From Methylophilaceae bacterium (GTDB lineage: Bacteria > Pseudomonadota > Gammaproteobacteria > Burkholderiales > Methylophilaceae): DNA of 64,000 bases. Location: positions 248,001-312,000 of the forward strand of contig CP073759.1 of NCBI GenBank assembly GCA_018398995.1, written 5' to 3'. Positions 31,828 to 40,747 of this stretch are shown here, one piece after another. The notes beneath the pieces are model-generated. The model saw only the letters and a list, made by a program, of their open reading frames with translations. It was not told where the DNA came from and made no database searches. Numbering within the stretch: the first letter of the stretch is position 1; every line of letters starts with the position of its first letter. A program made the position numbers and the translations under genes.

Positions 31828-31862
31828 CCATCCACAGAATCTGTGGATAACTTTGTGGATTA
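31828..31862. promoter_or_regulatory. Cluster of DnaA-box-like sequences in an AT-rich gap
   Basis: TGTGGATAA at 31842-31850 is a perfect reverse-complement DnaA box (TTATCCACA). TGTGGATTA at 31854-31862 differs at one base and CCATCCACA at 31828-31836 at two. The first two form an inverted repeat ATCCACAG-AAT-CTGTGGAT (31830-31848). The 265-base gap between mtnA and tatD is otherwise strongly AT-rich, with no gene seen in it. Confidence 0.55.
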
Positions 31863-31995
31863 AAGTGACATAAAAACGTAACTTACCAATTTAAAAGGGT
31901 TTTTTATAAAAGTTCATTTTTTAATCTATTTATTTATTCAATAAAATCAATAACTTATCGTATCTCATTGGTTTTATGCTGTTTTTTTCTCATAC

Positions 31996-32820
31996 TTAAT
32001 GTAACGCTTCAAGTCGTGTGCATAAGTTGGCTATTTTAGGCAAAACGTCCATAGAATTTTTCCTAGTTATTTCAATGATTTGCGACACTGACAAGCCTCT
32101 CAAATCGGCCAACTCTTTCGCTATTGATAACAACTCCTTGGGACTATTATGTTGCTTTTTGTCCAGCCATACGGGCGGCATATCAGGTGAGTCAGTTTCT
32201 AATACAATCGTTTCTAATGGTAAATTTTTGGCAATTTCTCGAATGTTTAGTGCACGTGGATACGTCATCGCGCCACCAAACCCAAGCTTAAAGCCTAAAT
32301 CGATAAATACTTCTGCTTGTTGCATACTGCCGTTAAAAGCATGTGCAATACCGCCCTTCACCTGTATTCTTCTTAAGTGTTTTAATACATCATCAATAGC
32401 GCGACGTACATGCAAAATAACCGGCAGATCGTAAGCTTTTGCCAATTTAAGTTGTTCACTAAAGAAATACTCCTGCGTCTCTTTATTGTGTTTGGTGACA
32501 TAGAAATCTAGCCCTATTTCACCTATGGCCACTAGTTTATTATCGTATTGCAAGGTTTTAGCAATCAAAGCGTTCAGCTTTGCTATATCACTTGGACTAA
32601 TCGAATCGATATACATAGGATGCATGCCCAATGCATAACAACACGCAGGATATTGCTGAGATAAATCAGCCACCTTAGAAAAGTGTTCAGGCGTCACCGC
32701 AGGTATTACAATCATACCTACGCCTGATTGAGTAGCCTCTTGTATGACTTGGTCACGATAATCGTCAAACTCAGCGGCATCTAAATGACAATGTGTATCA
32801 ATAATAGTTAGTTCGGCCAT
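31996..32820 (-). CDS. TatD-family metal-dependent hydrolase
   Basis: A 274-residue TIM-barrel hydrolase. Metal ligands appear as DTHCHLD near residue 8, a Glu in AIGEIGLDFY near 98, a His in VILHVRRA near 140, a His in GIAHAFNGS near 160 and an Asp in LETDSPDMPP near 210. TatD-type enzymes act as DNases or on small esters; YjjV is the closest E. coli type by eye. It is 29 bases downstream of ribD and on the same strand, at the end of glyA-nrdR-ribD-tatD. Confidence 0.88.
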   Translation of the reverse strand: MAELTIIDTHCHLDAAEFDDYRDQVIQEATQSGVGMIVIPAVTPEHFSKVADLSQQYPACCYALGMHPMYIDSISPSDIAKLNALIAKTLQYDNKLVAIGEIGLDFYVTKHNKETQEYFFSEQLKLAKAYDLPVILHVRRAIDDVLKHLRRIQVKGGIAHAFNGSMQQAEVFIDLGFKLGFGGAMTYPRALNIREIAKNLPLETIVLETDSPDMPPVWLDKKQHNSPKELLSIAKELADLRGLSVSQIIEITRKNSMDVLPKIANLCTRLEALH

Positions 32821-32849
32821 TTAATCAGCTTTATATTCATCACCAATAC

Positions 32850-33944
32850 TTAATGAGCACAGTTGGCTAACACACGAATATCAGGACCAACTTGGCGCAC
32901 ATCAACAATATTTAAGTCAATCGCCTCTGCCATTGTCTGCAACTTGGGTAATGCAAACAAACTTTTTCCTTCATTACCCATGAGTTTAGGTGCGTAATAA
33001 ATAACTAACTCATCAATTTGTTTTAACTGCATCAGCGCACCATTTAAACCTTCCCCAGCTTCCACCAATAGCTCATTTATTTCGATGCTTGCTAGATGGC
33101 TTAATAGGCTGGTTAAACACACTTTACCCATCTCATTAGGGATGCAAAGCAATTCAACGCCCAGCGCCGTTAATTGACTTGCTTTGCTTTCCACATCAGT
33201 CGCAAAGGCAATCAACACATGCTTGTTATTCAAAACCTTTGCTTCAATAGGTATGCGTAATTGACTATCTACAATTACACAGAGTGGTTGGCGACCAATC
33301 TCTAAATCGCGTACAGTTAAGCTGGGGTTATCTTGTAAGACAGTACCGATACCTGTCATGATGGCGCATGATCTTGCACGCCAATGCTGTACATCTGTGC
33401 GTGATGCTGCACTTGTAATCCATTGACTAACACCATTACTTAAAGCGGTTTTACCATCCAGGCTTGTCGCAATTTTGCTGCGTATGTATGGCATCCGCTG
33501 CGTCATACGCTTAATAAACCCCGGATTTAACGCTTGTGCTTGTTGTTGCATTAAGCCAATTAATACCTCAATTCCAGCGGCTTTTAGCAACGCAACACCT
33601 TGACCAGACACCAAGGGATTTGGGTCTTGCATGGCGATAACAACCTTCGTTACACCAGCATTAATTAAAGCTTCCGCGCAAGGCGGCGTTCGTCCGTGAT
33701 GACTACACGGCTCTAAGGTCACATAAGCGGTTGCACCATTTGTAGATACACTGGCCTGCTGAATTGCGTGCACTTCCGCATGTGGTGTGCCCGCTCTTAA
33801 GTGCGCCCCCTCACCAATCACTTTGCCGTCTTTAACAATAAGACAACCAACACGTGGATTAGGCATGCTTGTGTTTAGCCCTTGTTTGGCTAACCGCAGG
33901 GCCTGCATCATAAAGAGGTGATCATCAGGCGTAAACTGAGTCAT
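32850..33944 (-). CDS. ribD: Bifunctional riboflavin biosynthesis deaminase/reductase RibD
   Basis: A 364-residue bifunctional enzyme. The N-terminal cytidine-deaminase-like domain holds the zinc site HAEVHAI and PCSHHGRTPPC (residues about 50-86), and the C-terminal reductase domain begins near residue 150 with RSKIATSLDGKTAL. It catalyses the second and third steps of riboflavin synthesis. It lies 11 bases after nrdR, a frequent proteobacterial neighbour. No FMN riboswitch is seen upstream, in keeping with its internal operon position. Confidence 0.96.
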   Translation of the reverse strand: MTQFTPDDHLFMMQALRLAKQGLNTSMPNPRVGCLIVKDGKVIGEGAHLRAGTPHAEVHAIQQASVSTNGATAYVTLEPCSHHGRTPPCAEALINAGVTKVVIAMQDPNPLVSGQGVALLKAAGIEVLIGLMQQQAQALNPGFIKRMTQRMPYIRSKIATSLDGKTALSNGVSQWITSAASRTDVQHWRARSCAIMTGIGTVLQDNPSLTVRDLEIGRQPLCVIVDSQLRIPIEAKVLNNKHVLIAFATDVESKASQLTALGVELLCIPNEMGKVCLTSLLSHLASIEINELLVEAGEGLNGALMQLKQIDELVIYYAPKLMGNEGKSLFALPKLQTMAEAIDLNIVDVRQVGPDIRVLANCAH

Positions 33945-33955
33945 TTTGCTAAGGT

Positions 33956-34402
33956 TTACTTCAACTCTTTGAGGGCGTCACGAAAATCATCTGCATCTTG
34001 AAAGCTGCGATAAACCGAAGCGAACCGAATATAAGCCACTTTATCCAGCTTACGCAATTCAGCCATCACTAATTCACCTATTTGTCTTGAAGGGACTTCT
34101 CGTTCACCTAGCACCAATAATTTACTTCTTATATGTTGTAATGCTTCTTCTATTAGTTCAGCAGAAACAGGCCGCTTATGCAGGGCAAGAAAAAAGCCTT
34201 CTCGCAACTTTTCATCTTTAAAATCTTCACGATTACCGTTACCTTTAATCACTTGTGGCAGTCTTAAATCTGCCGTTTCATAAGTAGTAAATCGCTTGTC
34301 ACAACTTACACAGCGACGACGACGGCGAACGGAATCACCCTCTTCGTTCACGCGTGAATCAACAACCTGCGTGTCATCCGCATTGCAAAAAGGACACTTC
34401 AT
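33956..34402 (-). CDS. nrdR: Transcriptional repressor NrdR
   Basis: A 148-residue repressor of ribonucleotide reductase genes. The N-terminal zinc ribbon has CPFC and CVSC pairs (residues 3-6 and 31-34) with the [17 protein letters not shown] sequence between and after; an ATP-cone domain follows (about residues 49-139, [20 protein letters not shown]). Length is normal. It lies between glyA and ribD, which is the usual setting. Confidence 0.97.
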   Translation of the reverse strand: MKCPFCNADDTQVVDSRVNEEGDSVRRRRRCVSCDKRFTTYETADLRLPQVIKGNGNREDFKDEKLREGFFLALHKRPVSAELIEEALQHIRSKLLVLGEREVPSRQIGELVMAELRKLDKVAYIRFASVYRSFQDADDFRDALKELK

Positions 34403-34417
34403 TGCATCGTATACTGT

Positions 34418-35665
34418 CTATGCGCCATACACAGGAAAACGCGATGTTAATTCATGTACTCGTGCTTTAGTTGCAGCAATGGCTTCTTCATCTGCCGGGT
34501 TATCCAATACATCGGCAATTAAATTAGCAACCAACCTAGCCTCTTCTTCTTTAAAACCACGCGTTGTAATTGCTGGCGAGCCTATTCTAATTCCAGAAGT
34601 CACAAATGGACTCTCAGGATCATTAGGTATTGCATTTTTATTGACAGTAATATGCGCCAAACCGAGCACAGCATCTGCCGCCTTACCAGTTAACCCTTTA
34701 GCGCGCAAATCAACTAAGAATACATGAGACTCTGTACGACCTGAAATAATACGCAAGCCGCGTTCTGTTAATGTTTCAGCCATAACAATAGCGTTCTTTA
34801 CTACCTGCTGTTGATATAGTTTAAATTCAGGCGTTGCAGCCTCTAAGAAGGCGGTTGCTTTAGCTGCCATCACATGCATCAAAGGACCACCTTGCAAACT
34901 TGGAAAAACGCTTGAGTTTAATTTTTTCTCATACTCTGCTTTTGCCATAATAATGCCGCCGCGTGGACCACGTAATGTTTTATGCGTGGTTGAGGTAACA
35001 AAATCAGCATAAGGTACCGGGTTAGGATAAACACCTCCCGCAATCAGCCCAGAATAGTGCGCCATATCGACCATAAAATATGCACCGACTTTTTTTGCTA
35101 TCTCCGCCATACGCGCCCAATCAAAGCGCAAAGCATAAGCAGAAGCACCGCCTATTAATAAATTTGGTTTATTTGCAACGGCTAAACGCTCCATTTCATC
35201 ATAGTCAATTTCTTCTTGCTCATTTAATCCATAAGCAACAATATTAAACAACTTACCAGAAAGATTAGCCGGAGAACCGTGTGTTAAGTGACCGCCGTGA
35301 CCGAGATTCATCCCCATAATGGTGTCGCCTGGCTTTAACATAGCAAAATATACAGCCTGATTGGCTTGTGAGCCAGAGTGCGGTTGCACATTAGCGTATT
35401 CAGCACCATAAAGTGCTTTTAAACGATCAATAGCCAATTGTTCTACCTGATCAACGTATTCGCAGCCACCATAAAAACGTTTGCCAGGGTAGCCCTCTGC
35501 ATACTTGTTTGTGAGTTGTGAACCTTGAGACTCCATTACTGCTGGACTGGTGTAATTCTCGGATGCAATCAGCTCAATATGCTGCTCTTGACGCATTACT
35601 TCCGCATCGACTAGTTTTGCAATGGCGGGGTCAGCAAGATGAAGTTTGTTTGAATAGCTAAACAT
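34418..35665 (-). CDS. glyA: Serine hydroxymethyltransferase
   Basis: A 415-residue PLP enzyme interconverting serine plus THF and glycine plus methylene-THF. The PLP lysine is in [15 protein letters not shown] near residue 229, with the N-terminal [18 protein letters not shown] and the [11 protein letters not shown] loop. It heads glyA-nrdR-ribD-tatD and supplies the methylene-THF used by ThyA. The ATG has GGAAG upstream. Confidence 0.97.
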   Translation of the reverse strand: MFSYSNKLHLADPAIAKLVDAEVMRQEQHIELIASENYTSPAVMESQGSQLTNKYAEGYPGKRFYGGCEYVDQVEQLAIDRLKALYGAEYANVQPHSGSQANQAVYFAMLKPGDTIMGMNLGHGGHLTHGSPANLSGKLFNIVAYGLNEQEEIDYDEMERLAVANKPNLLIGGASAYALRFDWARMAEIAKKVGAYFMVDMAHYSGLIAGGVYPNPVPYADFVTSTTHKTLRGPRGGIIMAKAEYEKKLNSSVFPSLQGGPLMHVMAAKATAFLEAATPEFKLYQQQVVKNAIVMAETLTERGLRIISGRTESHVFLVDLRAKGLTGKAADAVLGLAHITVNKNAIPNDPESPFVTSGIRIGSPAITTRGFKEEEARLVANLIADVLDNPADEEAIAATKARVHELTSRFPVYGA

Positions 35666-35775
35666 GGGTTAATGACTTCCAAAATAACAAGTTAAATAAT
35701 GGCATATTTTATCATGTCATCTGGTTAGTTAATACTGATGTTACTTAATATAGCGCAGATAAAAAACAAAATACA

Positions 35776-35792
35776 TGCACTAAAAGCATGCA
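35776..35792. promoter_or_regulatory. Weak NtrC-like dyad upstream of a sigma54 promoter
   Basis: TGCACT-AAAAG-CATGCA resembles the NtrC site TGCACC-N5-GGTGCA with three mismatches, about 85 bases before the -24 element, and another AGTGC half site lies at 35805-35809. Position suits an enhancer-binding protein; the match is weak. Confidence 0.25.
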
Positions 35793-35874
35793 TTATTTTG
35801 ATGCAGTGCCTCAATTTAATACCGCTTTATTATATATTAAAAAAATAACCTATTGATTTTTAATGAAAATAATA

Positions 35875-35892
35875 TTGGCACGCTCTTTGCTA
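35875..35892 (+). promoter_or_regulatory. Sigma54 (RpoN) promoter
   Basis: TTGGCACGCTCTTTGCTA matches the -24/-12 consensus TGGCACG-N4-TTGCW at all fixed positions, with GG and GC exactly 10 bases apart. It points right, into an intergenic stretch. The start of transcription should be near 35901. It lies in the gap between divergent glyA and iscX, with no annotated gene before the terminator at 35940-35966. Confidence 0.75.
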
Positions 35893-35900
35893 ATCAATTA

Positions 35901-35966
35901 TCAGAGCGTAATTCTCCAAAGTTTCGTCTCCTCCCTTTCCCCAACCCACGTGGTTGGGATTTTTTT
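35901..35966 (+). ncRNA. Candidate sigma54-dependent small RNA, about 66 nt
   Basis: The unit is bounded by the sigma54 promoter at 35875-35892 and an intrinsic terminator at 35940-35966. It has no start codon with a coding frame of any use. Bases 35927-35942 read TCTCCTCCCTTTCCCC, a CU-rich single-stranded stretch complementary to Shine-Dalgarno sequences, as in several trans-acting sRNAs. The terminator stem with its T7 tail would serve as an Hfq-type 3' end. Alternatively this is an attenuated leader of iscX-algC, whose coding sequence starts 63 bases later. The extent of the RNA is inferred and not shown. Confidence 0.55.
35940..35966 (+). terminator. Intrinsic terminator upstream of iscX
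   Basis: CCCAACC pairs with GGTTGGG across a five-base loop and is followed by seven T. It stands 64 bases before the iscX start and has no protein gene upstream on this strand, so it must end a non-coding transcript or attenuate one. Confidence 0.85.
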
Positions 35967-36029
35967 GCTTTTCCCAAACCAATTGCAACCACGTTATAAT
36001 AAAATTTTAGTATGTTGGAATTGATAAAG

Positions 36030-36224
36030 ATGAAATGGACAGATACGCAGCGTATTGCTGAAGAATTATGCGATAAATATGAAGATGTTGACCCTAAAAC
36101 TATTCGCTTTACTGACCTAATGCAATGGGTAATGGACTTAGACGATTTTGATGATACCGAAGAGCACTGCGGAGAGAAAGTTTTAGAAGCGATTCAACTA
36201 GCTTGGATAGATGAAGCTAGCTAA
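36030..36224 (+). CDS. iscX: Fe-S cluster assembly protein IscX
   Basis: A 64-residue acidic protein closely matching IscX (YfhJ): the start KWTDTQRIAEEL, the core DPKTIRFTDLMQWVMDLDDFDD and the end EAIQLAWIDEAS are all family features. IscX binds iron and IscS and tunes cluster assembly. An ATG at 36012 would add six residues, but the ATG at 36030 has GGAA at suitable spacing and gives the usual N terminus. It is normally found at the end of iscRSUA-hscBA-fdx; here it stands alone, two bases before the phosphomannomutase gene. Confidence 0.92.
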   Translation: MKWTDTQRIAEELCDKYEDVDPKTIRFTDLMQWVMDLDDFDDTEEHCGEKVLEAIQLAWIDEAS

Positions 36225-36226
36225 CA

Positions 36227-37615
36227 ATGTCATCATCAATTCAAGAACATTCACTACCAAATGAAATTTTTAAAGCCTATGATATACGTGGAATTGTTGG
36301 TAAAACTTTAACGCCGGCTATTGTAGAACGTATTGGGCATGCATTGGGTAGTGAAGCCTTTGCCCGTCAACAAACAACAATATGCATCGGTTATGATGGT
36401 CGTTTATCAGGTCCTGAATTAGCTGATGCCTTATCTCGCGGCATTCGCAAGGCAGGTATTAATGTCATTAATCTAGGCTTAGTTGCTACTCCAGTGGTCT
36501 ATTTTGCTGCCTATCATCTTCAAACCAACTGTGGGGTCATGGTCACGGGCAGCCATAATCCACCAGATTATAATGGATTAAAGATGGTGCTTAACGGTGA
36601 TACCTTATCAGGCGAAGCCATTCAATTCTTGCGCCAACGTATTGAAAACAAAGATTTAATAACAGGAAAAGGCACAGAAAGTAGCTACTATATTGATGAT
36701 GCGTATATTGCAAAAATTAGCCATCATATTAAGTTAGCGCGTTCAATGCAGATTACTGTCGATTGTGGCAACGGTGTTGCAGGCGCATTTGCAAAAAAAC
36801 TATACGAAGCGCTTGGGTGTGAAGTGCAAGAGCTGTTTTGCGAAGTGGATGGGCATTTTCCAAACCACCATCCAGACCCCTCTGTACCGGAGAATTTAAC
36901 TGATTTAATCGATGCACTTAAAACTGAGAGTGAAATTGGCTTAGCTTTTGATGGTGATGGTGATCGTTTAGGTGTGGTCACAAAAGATGGCAATATTATT
37001 TACCCAGACCGTCAATTATTATTGTTCGCGGAAGACGTTTTAAAACGTCAGCCTAACGCTACAATTATTTATGATGTGAAATCGACACGTCATTTAGCGC
37101 CTTGGATTACAGCTCGTGGCGGCATACCTTTGATGTGGAAAACAGGCCATTCACTGATCAAAGCAAAAATGAAAGAGACCGGCGCGGCACTTGCGGGTGA
37201 AATGAGCGGACATACTTTTTTTAAAGAACGCTGGTATGGTTTTGATGACGGCCTTTATGCTGGCGCACGCTTACTAGAAATTTTAAGTCAGTTTGATGAT
37301 CCTTCAGCTGTACTTAACGCTTTGCCTGAAAGCGTCAGTACGCCTGAGCAGCATATTCATATGCATGAAGGTGAGCCGCATGCCTTGATTGCCAAATTAC
37401 AGCAAACAGCAATATTTGAAAATGCAACAGTGCTCACCATAGATGGTTTACGCGTTGAATACCCTGATGGTTTTGGTTTAATGCGCGCTTCAAATACAAC
37501 GCCCGTTATTGTATTGCGGTTTGAAGCAGACGATGCAATCGCATTAAAGCGGATACAAGATTGTTTTAGATCGGTTATATTGGCGGCAGCACCCCATGTT
37601 ACGCTCCCATTTTAA
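36227..37615 (+). CDS. algC: Phosphomannomutase/phosphoglucomutase (AlgC/ManB type)
   Basis: A 462-residue alpha-D-phosphohexomutase. The phosphoserine lies in TGSHNPPDYNG (Ser near residue 109), the Mg2+ loop is DGDGDR near 243, the sugar-specificity loop is GEMSGHTFF near 325, and a C-terminal phosphate-binding RASNTTP lies near 420. AlgC-type enzymes act on both mannose and glucose phosphates for LPS and polysaccharide precursors. A separate glucose-specific Pgm is encoded convergently nearby, so this one is more likely to supply mannose 1-phosphate. Confidence 0.93.
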   Translation: MSSSIQEHSLPNEIFKAYDIRGIVGKTLTPAIVERIGHALGSEAFARQQTTICIGYDGRLSGPELADALSRGIRKAGINVINLGLVATPVVYFAAYHLQTNCGVMVTGSHNPPDYNGLKMVLNGDTLSGEAIQFLRQRIENKDLITGKGTESSYYIDDAYIAKISHHIKLARSMQITVDCGNGVAGAFAKKLYEALGCEVQELFCEVDGHFPNHHPDPSVPENLTDLIDALKTESEIGLAFDGDGDRLGVVTKDGNIIYPDRQLLLFAEDVLKRQPNATIIYDVKSTRHLAPWITARGGIPLMWKTGHSLIKAKMKETGAALAGEMSGHTFFKERWYGFDDGLYAGARLLEILSQFDDPSAVLNALPESVSTPEQHIHMHEGEPHALIAKLQQTAIFENATVLTIDGLRVEYPDGFGLMRASNTTPVIVLRFEADDAIALKRIQDCFRSVILAAAPHVTLPF

Positions 37616-37618
37616 TGC

Positions 37619-38095
37619 ATGAGTAGAAATAGTTTTTATATAAGCGTTATTTGGCTTTGTGTTGGCGCGTTGATTTACTTTCTTGCAGACAATATTCAAA
37701 ATCCAAACAAAATAGGCGCGCTAGGCTCTGACACAGAAGTGATATTAAAGCGTGGTTTAGATGGCCATTATCGTGCAGAGGCATTCATTAATGAACAAAA
37801 AGTGAATGTGCTAGTTGATACTGGCGCCACTGGCGTTGCAATTTCCCAAGCAGTAGCGAATAGACTAAATCTTAAAAGTATTTCAGCTATTCGTACAGCA
37901 ACAGCAAATGGCGATAGCATCAGTTATTTAGTAAGGCTGGAATCGGTAAAACTAGGTGGTATTGAAGCGAAAAATGTTTCCGCTTCGATTGCGCCAGGAC
38001 TACAAGGCGATGTCTTGTTAGGCATGAGCTTTTTAGGTCGGATGGACGTTCGCTTATATAAAGGCGAAATGACCATTAAACCTGTTGCTGATTAG
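37619..38095 (+). CDS. Membrane-anchored clan AA aspartic protease (TIGR02281-like)
   Basis: A 158-residue protein with one N-terminal hydrophobic helix (about residues 7-22) and a single retropepsin-like domain. The catalytic motif is LVDTGATGVAIS (about residues 66-77), and DVLLGMSFLGRM near 140 is the matching hydrophobic-hydrophobic-Gly element. Such proteins should dimerise and face the periplasm; the substrate is unknown. It follows algC by three bases and ends just before a bidirectional terminator. Confidence 0.85.
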   Translation: MSRNSFYISVIWLCVGALIYFLADNIQNPNKIGALGSDTEVILKRGLDGHYRAEAFINEQKVNVLVDTGATGVAISQAVANRLNLKSISAIRTATANGDSISYLVRLESVKLGGIEAKNVSASIAPGLQGDVLLGMSFLGRMDVRLYKGEMTIKPVAD

Positions 38096-38110
38096 GTATG
38101 TTGTCATTAA

Positions 38111-38134
38111 AGAGCCAGATTAATATCTGGCTCT
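38111..38134. terminator. Bidirectional terminator between the aspartic protease gene and pgm
   Basis: A perfect 10-bp stem AGAGCCAGAT/ATCTGGCTCT with loop TAAT, followed by TTTT on the plus strand. It separates convergent transcription units. Confidence 0.85.
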
Positions 38135-38139
38135 TTTAT

Positions 38140-39881
<1,742 letters not shown>

Positions 39882-39981
39882 AATGCACTCGCCGAGTGTT
39901 TGATTATTATAAAGCAAAAGAATAAGTGCTTAGGCGAACTGTTATGTTTTATCGATTACAATTCAGATATTTTATACTGTA

Positions 39982-40386
39982 TTAAACGCGAAGTAATTGA
40001 ATCACTGCTTGAATTTGATCCTTAATGATAATTAAGTTATCTGGTGTTATAGACTGCACATTCGATTTATCGTTTGACTCTTGGTTCGTTTGTGCAGCTG
40101 TTTGATCACTATGATCATCCAAACCACCTAAGCGATTACGTGCGCCACTAATCGTAAATCCCTGCTCGTATAGAAGCTCTCTAATCTTACGAATGAGCAA
40201 CACTTCATGGTGCTGGTAATAGCGGCGGTTACCACGCCGCTTCACTGGCTTTAATTGCGTGAACTCTTGCTCCCAGTAACGCAATACATGTGGCTTGACG
40301 CCGCATAAGTCGCTTACTTCACCAATTGTAAAATAGCGTTTGGCTGGAATGGGAGGTAACTGTATGTTCTTAACTGATTCAGGCAT
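39982..40386 (-). CDS. MerR-family transcriptional regulator
   Basis: A 134-residue regulator with an N-terminal winged-helix MerR domain: KRYFTIGEVSDLCGVKPHVLRYWEQEF (about residues 16-42), RRGNRRYYQHHEVLLIRKI next, and a short coiled dimerisation region, then a low-complexity Asp/Asn/Gln-rich tail. No cysteine cluster for metal binding follows, so the ligand is unknown. It lies 23 bases after ihfA, at the end of the thrS-pheT-ihfA operon, a common order in beta- and gammaproteobacteria. Confidence 0.9.
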   Translation of the reverse strand: MPESVKNIQLPPIPAKRYFTIGEVSDLCGVKPHVLRYWEQEFTQLKPVKRRGNRRYYQHHEVLLIRKIRELLYEQGFTISGARNRLGGLDDHSDQTAAQTNQESNDKSNVQSITPDNLIIIKDQIQAVIQLLRV

Positions 40387-40409
40387 GACTAGTCATTGAG
40401 GCTCTATGA

Positions 40410-40703
40410 TTATGAAGAGTAATGCTCCTCCACTTTACTTTTTAACTTTTGACTTGCGTGAAAAGTAACAACGCGACGTGCTGAAATTGGAATTTCTTCA
40501 CCAGTTTTTGGATTGCGACCTGGCCTTTCTGCTTTTTTACGTAATTCAAAATTGCCAAACCCTGACAATTTCACACTATCGCCACTTTCTAATGCAACTC
40601 TTAACTCTTCAAAAAAAGCTTCTACCATGTCTTTGGCTTCACGCTTATTGAGCCCCACTTGCTCAAATAGAAGGTCAGCCAAATCAGCTTTCGTTAATGT
40701 CAT
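40410..40703 (-). CDS. ihfA: Integration host factor subunit alpha
   Basis: A 97-residue DNA-bending HU/IHF-family protein. It starts [26 protein letters not shown], and has the DNA-binding arm with [14 protein letters not shown] (Pro at the tip) at about residues 61-75. Together with IhfB it bends DNA at specific sites, and it is commonly needed at sigma54 promoters such as the one found in this window. It follows pheT, as in most proteobacteria. Confidence 0.96.
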   Translation of the reverse strand: MTLTKADLADLLFEQVGLNKREAKDMVEAFFEELRVALESGDSVKLSGFGNFELRKKAERPGRNPKTGEEIPISARRVVTFHASQKLKSKVEEHYSS

Positions 40704-40747
40704 AAATACTCCCTGCCTTACTTTACTAACGTTTTATTGATTCCCAG

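Noticed and set aside
31731-31995. Chromosomal origin at the DnaA boxes
   Set aside because: Not claimed as oriC: no dnaA, dnaN, gidA or parA is near, and only three boxes are seen; kept only as a finding.
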